This document shows positions 1-6,221 of a DNA stretch of 27,235 nt, one piece after another. How positions within the stretch are numbered: position 1 is the first letter of the stretch; the number at the start of each line of letters is the position of its first letter. Made by a program: the position numbers and the translations under genes. Source of the stretch: CAYNSX01 sp964400165 (lineage in GTDB: Bacteria > Armatimonadota > Hebobacteria > CAYNSX01); the NCBI GenBank assembly GCA_964400165.1, contig CAYNSX010000035.1:1-27235 (forward strand), in the 5' to 3' direction. The notes below the pieces were generated by a model, which was given only the letters and a program-made list of their open reading frames with translations, did not search any database and was not told where the DNA came from.

Positions 1-152
1 AGGCGGCGGCGGCGGCCGCCGCGGCGTCCGCGGCGGGTGCGCGGGCGCGCCGGCGTTTCGGCCCCGTTGCTGGCGGGGTCGGGCGCGGCGCCCTCGGGCA
101 GTTCGGTGTCGGCGGTCGGTTCCGCCGAAGTCAGCTGGTCTTCATTGTCCAT
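1..152 (-). CDS. N-terminal fragment, probable RNase E/G family ribonuclease
   Basis: Only the first 50 codons are present; the gene runs off the left edge. It opens with an ATG at 152 preceded by GGAG about nine bases upstream. The peptide is an acidic, Ala/Pro-rich stretch followed by a very Arg/Gly-rich tract (residues 38-50), a low-complexity tail of the kind seen at the ends of RNase E-type proteins. No catalytic domain is visible. The product is inferred from context: in many bacteria a DUF2344 gene lies directly before an Rne/Rng ribonuclease gene, close to rplU-rpmA-obgE, and all these partners occur here. The start overlaps the end of the DUF2344 gene by 11 bases, so the two are probably coupled. 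Any other Arg-rich nucleic-acid-binding protein remains possible. Confidence 0.5.
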   Translation of the reverse strand, partial: MDNEDQLTSAEPTADTELPEGAAPDPASNGAETPARPRTRRGRRGGRRRR

Positions 153-840
153 CAGGGAGTCTCCGGTGTAATGGGAAGGGTCGAAATTCGGTGGGCGCAT
201 CGGACGAGAAGCCGAGGCGGTGGATGCGCACGGCATCACCGTCGGTGAAGCCGAGCGCGGCGGCGAACTGCCGCGGGTGCAGACTGTCGGCGCCGCCGAG
301 GGGCAGCCGCGCCACGATGGCGGGCGCGCCGTCATGTGATGCAACGCGCACCGCCTGCGCCAGCGCCCGCGCATCGACGACCGGCGCCTCGGGCGCCGGA
401 CGGCGCGGGATCGGGACGCGCGCCGCGGCGAGAAACGCCTCCACGCGGTCATGCAGGGCACTCTCGGTGACGCCATGCGACGGCTGCACGGCGTATTCCG
501 CGGTGGCGAACTGTTCGGGGGCGGGGGGCGACTGCCCGGGCCGCAGCGCCCAGACCGCGCCGATGCGCAGCCCGGCGGGCAAGTGCGCGTTCACGCGATC
601 CGCGAGCGAATCGACTTCGGCGGAGCCGTCCACGGCGGCGAGCAGCACTTCGCAGTCGCTCGTCACGCCCGCCGGCAGCGGCGCCAGCGCCGCCAGGTGG
701 GGCTTCGGGCTGCGCGCCTGCGACAGACGCAGGGGGACGCCCGCGGCGGCGAAGGCCGTCACGAAGGCGTCATGCACCGCGCGGTCCGTCAGGTGCGCGG
801 CGGCGGCGGATTTGCTGAAGCGTGCCAGCAGGTCGGGCAT
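142..840 (-). CDS. DUF2344 (TIGR03936-type) radical-SAM-associated protein
   Basis: This is a 232-residue protein. Residues 1-100 resemble the DUF2344/TIGR03936 family: an N-terminal ARFSK segment, then a stretch reading LRLSQARSPKPHLAALAPLP (38-57) and AGVTSDCEVLL (57-67). That corresponds to the family's pattern of a ripe 'G-x-P-h-P' loop, a Pro-Leu-Pro-Gly-Val motif and a following Glu. In the family it usually sits beside, or fused to, a radical SAM protein and beside an RNase E/G gene; its biochemical role is not established. The ATG at 840 is chosen because upstream in-frame sequence reads back through the tRNA gene. A weak promoter, TTACTC with a 17-base spacer and TACATT ending four bases before the ATG, may serve it. 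The C-terminal half (130-232) is less typical. Confidence 0.7.
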   Translation of the reverse strand: MPDLLARFSKSAAAAHLTDRAVHDAFVTAFAAAGVPLRLSQARSPKPHLAALAPLPAGVTSDCEVLLAAVDGSAEVDSLADRVNAHLPAGLRIGAVWALRPGQSPPAPEQFATAEYAVQPSHGVTESALHDRVEAFLAAARVPIPRRPAPEAPVVDARALAQAVRVASHDGAPAIVARLPLGGADSLHPRQFAAALGFTDGDAVRIHRLGFSSDAPTEFRPFPLHRRLPDGQ

Positions 841-871
841 GGTGAATGTAGTGAACTTGCGTCGAAAGAGT

Positions 872-949
872 AACCCCACCCCTAACCCCTCCCCGATTCC
901 GGGGACGGGCAGACACAAGTGCAACCCTTCCCCGCGCGCGGGGAAGGGT
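872..949. repeat. CCCCTCTCC-type hairpin repeat with a 26-base palindrome
   Basis: Two inverted repeats lie between the tRNA and the DUF2344 start. The first is a five-base stem with an ATTC loop at 891-904, inside a C-rich run. The second is a perfect 26-base palindrome at 924-949 with arms ACCCTTCCCCGCG. The C-rich strand matches the repeat family seen at 14197, 15462, 15792 and 22835. The palindrome starts 15 bases after the tRNA 3' end on the transcribed strand but has no T-run after it, so it is not a clear terminator. Confidence 0.65.
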
Positions 950-963
950 GAACAAAACAAACT

Positions 964-1038
964 TGGTGCCCTCGGCAGGATTCGAACCTGCGATCCCGGC
1001 TCCGGAGGCCGGTGCCTTATCCCCTGGGCTACGAGGGC
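964..1038 (-). tRNA. tRNA-Arg (anticodon CCG)
   Basis: The minus strand folds as a full cloverleaf. The seven-base acceptor stem is GCCCTCG/CGAGGGC, the D arm is GCCC...GGC, the anticodon stem is CCGGC/GCCGG with loop CTCCGGA, and the T arm is GCAGG-TTCGAAT-CCTGC. The anticodon is CCG, which reads the Arg codon CGG. The discriminator base is A and the 3' CCA is encoded (964-966). It lies 48 bases after the TPR/membrane gene on the same strand and may be cut from the long operon transcript. Confidence 0.97.
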
Positions 1039-1086
1039 ACGCAGCATCCGCGCCCCGCCGCCGCTCCGGGCCGGCGTTTCGCCCCA

Positions 1087-1749
1087 TCAGATGTCCCAGG
1101 GGGAGCGCGTGGCGCCCCGGTATGCTACCACGACCGCATCGATCACCGAGATGAGATAGATGACGCTGATGCCCAGCAACCACCAGACCGAGGGAGGGTT
1201 GAGCAGCGCGTTCAGCAAGCCCTGAAAACCCGCGCCCGGGGTCAGGTTATGCATCGTGACACTGACGAGACTGGCATTGGCGGCGACAGTGAGAAACAGG
1301 AACGCCATCCCGCGGAAGTACTCACGCACATACAACTGTCCGAGACCGGGGAGGACCGCTGACGCGAGTCCGGCCAACAGGGCGCTCTTCTTTTCGCCTT
1401 CCGATTGCGATGCGAGGAAGCCCTCGACATCGGTGCGCATCCGCTGGCGCTCCGCAGCGCGCAGAACGGCCTCGGCGAGTTTTTTCTCAAGCCGAGGGGA
1501 TTCGGGATCGAGCGCCTGGGCAATCCTGTAGTTCTCGAGCGCTTCATCGAAGCGCTTGAGGTCGGTAAGGACATCAGCGAACAGTTCCCGGCCCGGGACG
1601 GACCACTCATCGAGCCCCAGCGCCTTCTGGCAAGCCTCCAGGGCTTGCGGGAGCAAGCCGCGGCGGTGGAAAACCGAAGCGTCGCGCAAGGCCTGCTCGA
1701 CTTGTTCAGTCGGCGGCTGCGGCGGTTGCGATGCCGGAACTCCGGACAT
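1087..1749 (-). CDS. TPR protein with C-terminal membrane domain
   Basis: This is a 220-residue protein of unknown function. Residues 16-100 form tetratricopeptide-type helix pairs, including a segment that reads FDEALENYRIAQALDPESP. Residues 124-210 hold about three membrane segments (124-142, 147-167, 188-210). The first contains SAVLPGLGQLY followed by an Arg-Gly, the 'PGLGQ-Y-x-G' hallmark of small TM2-like bacterial membrane domains. The ATG at 1749 follows a GAGGGGGAGG ribosome site and overlaps the end of rsfS by 44 bases. The TPR part probably docks a partner at the membrane; no enzyme motif is seen. It is the last protein gene of the obgE operon before the tRNA. Confidence 0.75.
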   Translation of the reverse strand: MSGVPASQPPQPPTEQVEQALRDASVFHRRGLLPQALEACQKALGLDEWSVPGRELFADVLTDLKRFDEALENYRIAQALDPESPRLEKKLAEAVLRAAERQRMRTDVEGFLASQSEGEKKSALLAGLASAVLPGLGQLYVREYFRGMAFLFLTVAANASLVSVTMHNLTPGAGFQGLLNALLNPPSVWWLLGISVIYLISVIDAVVVAYRGATRSPWDI

Positions 1750-2098
1750 CCTCCCCCTCATCCTCGAGCGCGTGGCGCGGCGCGTCGTTCCACAGGCGCT
1801 CCAAATCGTAGAATTCGCGGTGTTCGCCGTCGAAAATGTGGACGACGAGCGCGCCGCCGTCGACCAATATCCAGCCCGACTCCGGCGTGCCTTCCAACGG
1901 CACATGCGCGCCCGACATCTCTTCGAGCGCCGCGCGCACTTTCCCGGCGATGGTTTGCAGTTGACGGGCGCTCGAGCCATGGCAAACGATGAAGCCGTCC
2001 ACCCAGGCGCCGAGCGGGCGCAAGTCGAGCCACACCGGGTCGAGGGCGCGGGCCGCGGCGAGCGCTGCGCGCAGGGCGGGCACCGGGTCGCCAACCAC
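1706..2098 (-). CDS. rsfS: Ribosomal silencing factor RsfS
   Basis: This 130-residue protein carries the RsfS (DUF143) fold. Diagnostic stretches are the VWLDLRPLGAWVDGFIVCHG strand-turn, SARQLQTIAGKV, the PLEGTPESGWILVD segment and VVHIFDGEHREFYDLERLW. RsfS binds ribosomal protein uL14 on the large subunit and blocks subunit joining when nutrients are low. The start is uncertain: a GTG at 2098 or another at 2083, neither with a clear ribosome site. The gene begins 22 bases after the LCP stop. Its place beside nadD and obgE is a common bacterial neighbourhood. It overlaps the next gene by 44 bases. Confidence 0.93.
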   Translation of the reverse strand: MVGDPVPALRAALAAARALDPVWLDLRPLGAWVDGFIVCHGSSARQLQTIAGKVRAALEEMSGAHVPLEGTPESGWILVDGGALVVHIFDGEHREFYDLERLWNDAPRHALEDEGEDVRSSGIATAAAAD

Positions 2099-2120
2099 GG
2101 CGTCGGGCGCGGCGACGGCG

Positions 2121-3347
2121 CTAGTCCGGCGTGACACGGCTCTCGGCATCCGGTCCCAACAGCACTTGCACGCCCCAGGGCGTGCTGCGGTCGAGCGCAT
2201 TGCCGACGCGGTCGGTCTGCAAGAGGCGCGCAATAGTCTGCACCGTGGCGCCGTGAATGCCCCCGTTGTCAATGATGCGAGTGTGGTCGACGCCGTAGCG
2301 GGCGTTGTCCACCACCGTGACGGGAATTCCGTTGCGCCGCAGCAATTCGGCAATCTTGATGGCCAGGGCCTCCGTGCCGGTGCCATTGAGCACTTCGACA
2401 TGCACCGGCTGCCGGAGGAACAGATAATTCAGCGTCTCGCGCACCCACAGCGGGTCGGTCACCAGATAGGACAGGCCGCGGATGGTCTGCGGCTCGGCGG
2501 GCAGACTGGCGGCGGGAATGCCGTCGAGGTCCATCCGCCGCGCCATTTCCGCGAGCGAGCGCAGGTCGCCGGCATTCAAGTCGGTTTGCACGGATTGCAT
2601 GGCCACGGAAATGACGGCGGGCAGGTTGCGCAGGCGCGCCGGCGTCAGCAATTGCTGCGCCAGGTCGTGCAACAGTTCGCGCTGGCGGCGCATCCGGGCC
2701 AGGTCACCGGTCGCCTCGCTGCGGAAGCGAACATAGCCGAGGGCGGACTTGCCGTCGAGCACCTGCTCGCCCGGCTGCAAATCAATCTTCATGTACGAGG
2801 TGACATAATGCATCCGCTTGTCGACATTCACGGTCACCCCGCCCGCCGCGTCAATGATCTTTTCAAACCCCTTCGTGTTCAGTGATACCCAATGGTCGAT
2901 GGGGATGCCCAGCACGCTCGACACGACCTCGCGCAGGTGCGGTACTCCTCCCTGCGCAAACATCGCGTTGAGTTTGTGGGTGCGTCCGTCAGGGCTGCGC
3001 ACCATCAGGTCGCGCGGCAGCGAAAGGACGGCGGCGTATTTCTCCGACGGGCGAACGGTGAGCACCATAATGGTGTCGGAGGGCCCCGCGCCCCAGGTCT
3101 CGTCGGCGCCGACGAGCAAGATGTTCACTTGCCGCCGGCCGGCGAACGGCGGGCGGAAGCCGGAGGTCAGATAGCCGGCGGCGTCGGTCCAGAGGTTGCG
3201 CCCGTGGGTCAGGTTGTAATAAATCCCAGTGGTGATGCCGCCGCCGAACAGCGCCACGCATCCGACGGCTAGCGTGATGCGCCGGCCGCGCGTGGTCTTC
3301 AGCGGCCGCGTTGCAAAATCACGCATTCTCGGGATGAGGCCGGCCAT
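2121..3347 (-). CDS. LytR-CpsA-Psr family glycopolymer transferase with LytR_C domain
   Basis: This 408-residue protein has a short basic cytoplasmic N-terminus, one membrane segment (about 24-43) and an extracytoplasmic LCP domain (about 72-225). It shows the polyprenyl-phosphate and metal-binding residues of the family: Asp91 in SDT, Arg112 in SLPRD, the Arg pair in YVRFR (207, 209), Asp215 and the Arg cluster at 218-221. A LytR_C domain follows at about 315-402, opening VHVEVLNGTGTEALA. LCP enzymes move lipid-linked polymers onto peptidoglycan or other cell-wall acceptors. The start ATG shares its A with the stop of the RRM gene (TGATG). Its presence fits a cell envelope with attached glycopolymers; the polymer cannot be told from sequence. 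Confidence 0.92.
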   Translation of the reverse strand: MAGLIPRMRDFATRPLKTTRGRRITLAVGCVALFGGGITTGIYYNLTHGRNLWTDAAGYLTSGFRPPFAGRRQVNILLVGADETWGAGPSDTIMVLTVRPSEKYAAVLSLPRDLMVRSPDGRTHKLNAMFAQGGVPHLREVVSSVLGIPIDHWVSLNTKGFEKIIDAAGGVTVNVDKRMHYVTSYMKIDLQPGEQVLDGKSALGYVRFRSEATGDLARMRRQRELLHDLAQQLLTPARLRNLPAVISVAMQSVQTDLNAGDLRSLAEMARRMDLDGIPAASLPAEPQTIRGLSYLVTDPLWVRETLNYLFLRQPVHVEVLNGTGTEALAIKIAELLRRNGIPVTVVDNARYGVDHTRIIDNGGIHGATVQTIARLLQTDRVGNALDRSTPWGVQVLLGPDAESRVTPD

Positions 3348-3595
3348 CAGCGCTCGCCCGCCAGCGCGGGGCGGACGGCGAGTCGGTGGCCGCGCAAGCG
3401 CGCCGCCTGCAAGGCGGCGAGGGCGCGCTCGAGGTCGCGGTCGGCGACGCCGACCGTGGCCTGCCGGTACTCGGCGGCGGGCACCGCGTCGCGAAAAGCG
3501 ATGGACTCGATGCGCGCCACCGGTTCGAGCAGCGCCGCCAGTTCGTCGGCGGTGCTGTCGAGCGGCAGGTTCCCGACATAGAGCATCACGGTCAT
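3347..3595 (-). CDS. Small RRM-domain RNA-binding protein
   Basis: This 82-residue protein consists almost wholly of one RNA recognition motif. RNP2 is well kept (LYVGNL, residues 5-10) and is followed by an LDSTADELAALLEPV helix. RNP1 is degenerate (about YRQATVGV, 43-50): the usual aromatic residues are missing, so RNA contact may be weaker or altered. The last strand reads GHRLAVRPA. Single-RRM proteins occur in several bacterial groups and are often linked to cold or RNA-chaperone roles. The ATG at 3595 comes one base after the nadD stop, and the stop overlaps the LCP start by one base, so it is tightly built into the operon. Confidence 0.8.
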   Translation of the reverse strand: MTVMLYVGNLPLDSTADELAALLEPVARIESIAFRDAVPAAEYRQATVGVADRDLERALAALQAARLRGHRLAVRPALAGER

Positions 3596-3596
3596 T

Positions 3597-4235
3597 CTAT
3601 GCGCGCCGGGCCGGCCGGCGCTCGACCGGCCGCGCCCAGTCCTCGGCCGACGCCGACTCCGGGCCGCGATAGAGGCCGTGCTTGGCGATGTAGCGCTCGA
3701 CGGTGCGCGGCGTCAGGTAGGCGATGGTCAGGCCGTTACGCACCCGCTCGCGCAATTCTGTCGAACTCACCTCGATGCCGGGGATGACGAGCCGCTGCAC
3801 ACGGGCGCGGAAATCGGGGTCGAGGCGGTCGAGCGCCGAGAGGTCATAGCCCGGGCGGGTCACGGCGATGAACTCACACTGTTCGATGAGGGCGGCGGCG
3901 TCCTTCCATTGCAGGATTTCGAGCACGGCGTCGGCGCCGGTGATGAAGACGAAAGTGGCGTCGGGCGACTGCTCGGCGAGCAGGCGCACCGTGTCCACCG
4001 CGTACGACGGCCCCGTGCGGTTCATCTCGATCCGGGTCACGAAGAAGTGCGGGTTGTCGGCGGTGGCCAGGACCGTCATCGCATAGCGGTGCTCGGCGTC
4101 GGTGACGGGGTAGCCCTTCTTGTGCGGCGGGAGGCCCGACGGGATGAACAGCACCCGGCCGAGGCCGAAGCGCTCCCGCGCCTCTTCCGCCGCCAGGAGG
4201 TGGCCGTAGTGGATGGGGTCGAAAGTGCCGCCCAT
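3597..4235 (-). CDS. nadD: Nicotinate-nucleotide adenylyltransferase NadD
   Basis: NadD makes deamido-NAD from nicotinate mononucleotide and ATP in NAD synthesis. The nucleotidyltransferase signature GGTFDPIHYGHLLAAEEA opens the protein, followed by FIPSGLPPHKK, the GPSYAVDTVRLL segment, FITGADAVLEILQWKD and a late SSTELRERVRNG motif matching the family's ISSTxIR. The listed start is the ATG at 4235 (212 residues), but this cuts into the first beta strand (IGL lies just before it). An ATC at 4268 would give 223 residues and sits eight bases after a good GGAGGAG ribosome site inside the obgE tail; other in-frame options are TTG 4295 and GTG 4331. Identity is firm and the start is open. It lies between obgE and the RRM gene. 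Confidence 0.93.
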   Translation of the reverse strand: MGGTFDPIHYGHLLAAEEARERFGLGRVLFIPSGLPPHKKGYPVTDAEHRYAMTVLATADNPHFFVTRIEMNRTGPSYAVDTVRLLAEQSPDATFVFITGADAVLEILQWKDAAALIEQCEFIAVTRPGYDLSALDRLDPDFRARVQRLVIPGIEVSSTELRERVRNGLTIAYLTPRTVERYIAKHGLYRGPESASAEDWARPVERRPARRA

Positions 4236-4260
4236 CAGCCCGATCCGTTCGCGAGGGCCT

Positions 4261-5541
4261 TCAGTGATGCGCCACGCTCCTCCGGCGCGCCTCAATCCGC
4301 AGCGCCAGTCCGCCAATATGAATGGTATCACCCACCTGGGCTCCCAAACTCACCGCCTCGCGAAAGACGCCCAAGCGGGACAAAACGCTCCGCAGGTGCG
4401 CCACGGCTTCGGGGTTGGCGGTGTCGAACATCATGACGGCCCGCTCGACGGCGGTGCCGCTGGCCTGGAAGTCGTTCTCGCCGGCGCGCACGACGGTCAG
4501 CGGGCGCGTGCGCCGCGGGATGACGGGCGGCTTGCGCTGCGCCGCCAGCGAGGCGGGGGCGGTGCGCAGCCGTGCGGTTACGGCGTCGAGCAAGGCGGCG
4601 ACACCGTCGCCCGTCTCCGCCGAAATGGGGAAAGTCTCCAGCCCGCGGGCGGCAAACGCGGCCTGCGCGCCGGATAGGCGCGCGGCGCCGCCGGGCAGGT
4701 CGGTCTTGTTCAGCGCCACCAGTTGAGGCGTCTCACCGAGTTGTTCCTGGTAGGCGAGGAGTTCGTCCTGCACCACTTGCCAGGCGTCGAGCGGTTCCCG
4801 GGCCGGGTCGGCGAGGTCGACGATGTGCACGAGCAGCCGGGTGCGCTCCAGGTGGCGCAGAAACTGGTGGCCGAGGCCGGCGCCGCGGTGCGCGTCTTCA
4901 ATCAGGCCGGGGAGGTCGGCGACGACGAAGATCGACTCGCCGACGGTGACGACGCCCAGGTTCGGCGACAGGGTGGTGAAGGGGTAGGGGGCCACTTTGG
5001 GATGCGCCGCCGAAATGCGTGAGAGCAGCGTGGACTTTCCGGCGTTGGGCAGGCCGACGATGCCGATGTCGGCGAGCAGCGTCAATTCGAGGTGCAGGCG
5101 GCGCGCTTCGCCGGGCTCGCCGAGTTGCGCGAAGCGGGGCGCGCGCCGGGTCGCCGTGGCATAGCGGGAGTTGCCGTAACCGCCGCGCCCGCCCTTCGCC
5201 ACGATGACGCGCTGGCCGGGTGCGACCAGGTCGGCAATGACATGGCCGCTCTCCTCATCGCGCACGATGGTGCCGAGCGGCAGCGGGATGACCAGGTCGT
5301 CGCCGCGCGGGCCGCGCTGGCGTTTCTTGCGGCCGTCGCCGCCGTCGGGGGCGCGCCACTGGGCGCGGTGCGAGAGATCGCCGACGCTGCGCTTGTGCGA
5401 ATCGGCTTCGAGGACGACATGGCCGCCGCGGGCGCCGTCGCCGCCGTCGGGACCGCCGCGGGGGACATACTTTTCGTGGCGGAAACTCACCGCGCCGCGA
5501 CCGCCGTCGCCGGAACGGACGGTGATGACGACTTCGTCAAT
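4261..5541 (-). CDS. obgE: GTPase ObgE/CgtA (Obg), large-subunit ribosome assembly
   Basis: This is a complete Obg-type GTPase of about 426 residues. The glycine-rich Obg domain is at 1-158 (GDGG, RGGPDGGDG and KGGRGGYGN repeats). The G domain follows: G1 GLPNAGKST (163-171), switch PFTTLSPNLG (187-196), DLPGLIEDAHRGAGLG (209-224), NKTD (278-281) and ISAETGDG (307-314). The C-terminal OCT domain covers about 347-417. Obg acts in 50S subunit maturation and stress control. The start is odd: the family begins Met-Phe-Ile-Asp-Glu, but here the Met place (5547-5545) is CGG, and no ATG, GTG or TTG lies between the rpmA stop and this point. The listed start is the ATT at 5541; the nearest usual upstream codon is a TTG at 5619 inside rpmA. 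Confidence 0.95.
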   Translation of the reverse strand: MDEVVITVRSGDGGRGAVSFRHEKYVPRGGPDGGDGARGGHVVLEADSHKRSVGDLSHRAQWRAPDGGDGRKKRQRGPRGDDLVIPLPLGTIVRDEESGHVIADLVAPGQRVIVAKGGRGGYGNSRYATATRRAPRFAQLGEPGEARRLHLELTLLADIGIVGLPNAGKSTLLSRISAAHPKVAPYPFTTLSPNLGVVTVGESIFVVADLPGLIEDAHRGAGLGHQFLRHLERTRLLVHIVDLADPAREPLDAWQVVQDELLAYQEQLGETPQLVALNKTDLPGGAARLSGAQAAFAARGLETFPISAETGDGVAALLDAVTARLRTAPASLAAQRKPPVIPRRTRPLTVVRAGENDFQASGTAVERAVMMFDTANPEAVAHLRSVLSRLGVFREAVSLGAQVGDTIHIGGLALRIEARRRSVAHH

Positions 5542-5557
5542 GAACCGCCCGGGGGCG

Positions 5558-5815
5558 CTAGGTCGCGGCGGGATAGACGCTGACGCGCGAACGACCGCGC
5601 GAACGCTCGTAGGAGACAATGCCGGAAATCTTGGCATAGAGGGTGTCGTCATCGCCGCGGCCGACATTGAAGCCGGCGTGGATGGGCGTGCCGCGCTGGC
5701 GGACGAGAATGGTGCCGGCGTGCACCTGCTCGGAATCGTAGGTCTTGACGCCAAGCCGTTGTCCGGCGGAGTCACGACCATTCTTGGTCGAGCCGCCGCC
5801 TTTTTTGTGAGCCAT
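5558..5815 (-). CDS. rpmA: 50S ribosomal protein L27
   Basis: This 85-residue L27 begins MAHKKGGGSTKNGRDS and carries the family core KTYDSEQVHAGTILVRQRGT. L27 lies at the peptidyl-transferase centre, with its N-terminus reaching towards the P-site tRNA. There is no N-terminal extension of the kind cut by Prp protease in Firmicutes, since the Met-Ala-His-Lys-Lys start is direct. The ATG follows the rplU stop with no gap, and its AGGAGGAG ribosome site is formed by the last Glu codons of rplU, so the two are translated together. The C-terminus (SRVSVYPAAT) is slightly divergent. Confidence 0.98.
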   Translation of the reverse strand: MAHKKGGGSTKNGRDSAGQRLGVKTYDSEQVHAGTILVRQRGTPIHAGFNVGRGDDDTLYAKISGIVSYERSRGRSRVSVYPAAT

Positions 5816-6172
5816 CTACTCCTCCTGACCGGCAGGGGCGCGCTGGCGCGCCTTACTCTTCCCGCCGAGTTCAATTTTTTCGACCCGCAGCCGCGTGTAG
5901 TGCTGCCGGTGGCCGGCGGTGCGGCGGTAGCGGGTCTTCGGTTTGTATTTGAACACCCAGAGTTTGCGCGTGCGCTCCGTGCCGACGACGCGGCAGACGA
6001 CGCGGGCGCCCTCGACATAGGGCGTGCCGATGTGCGAGTCCCCGTCATGGACGAGCAACACTTTGTCGAGCGCCACTTCATCGCCGTCGGCGGCGGTCAG
6101 CCGTTCGACATCAATGAGGGCGTTCTCTTCGACGCGATATTGTTTGCTGCCGGATTCGATGATGGCGTACAC
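5816..6172 (-). CDS. rplU: 50S ribosomal protein L21
   Basis: This 118-residue L21 begins YAIIESGSKQYRVEENALID and has the conserved basic segment VFKYKPKTRYRRTAGHRQHY, ending with a Lys/Arg-rich tail. L21 binds 23S rRNA in the large subunit. It starts with GTG at 6172 after a GAGGGA ribosome site. A TTGACG-17-TACACT promoter ends 20 bases upstream, making rplU the first gene of the operon that runs to the RNase gene. Its C-terminal tail is longer than in many homologues and ends in Glu-Glu, whose codons serve as the rpmA ribosome site. Confidence 0.98.
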   Translation of the reverse strand: MYAIIESGSKQYRVEENALIDVERLTAADGDEVALDKVLLVHDGDSHIGTPYVEGARVVCRVVGTERTRKLWVFKYKPKTRYRRTAGHRQHYTRLRVEKIELGGKSKARQRAPAGQEE

Positions 6173-6192
6173 GGGGGTCCCTCGGGTTCACC

Positions 6193-6221
6193 AGTGTAAC
6201 AGGGCGGTTTTGGGGCGTCAA
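6193..6221 (-). promoter_or_regulatory. Sigma-70-type promoter for rplU operon
   Basis: The -35 box is TTGACG (6221-6216), the spacer is 17 bases and the -10 box is TACACT (6198-6193). The TGA in the -35 box is also the stop codon of the P-type ATPase gene. A start about seven bases after the -10 leaves a short leader with the GAGGGA ribosome site before the GTG of rplU. Confidence 0.75.

Noticed and set aside
924..949. Intrinsic terminator after the tRNA
   Set aside because: The palindrome is perfect but has no T-run on the transcribed strand and matches a dispersed repeat family.
191..1159. Plus-strand open frame across the DUF2344 gene and tRNA
   Set aside because: It runs antisense through a certain tRNA and a recognisable protein and has an Arg/Ser/Ala-biased composition.
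5542..6081. A 180-residue N-terminal extension of obgE
   Set aside because: It reads through rpmA and rplU out of frame. Both ribosomal genes are certain, so the extension is a shadow.
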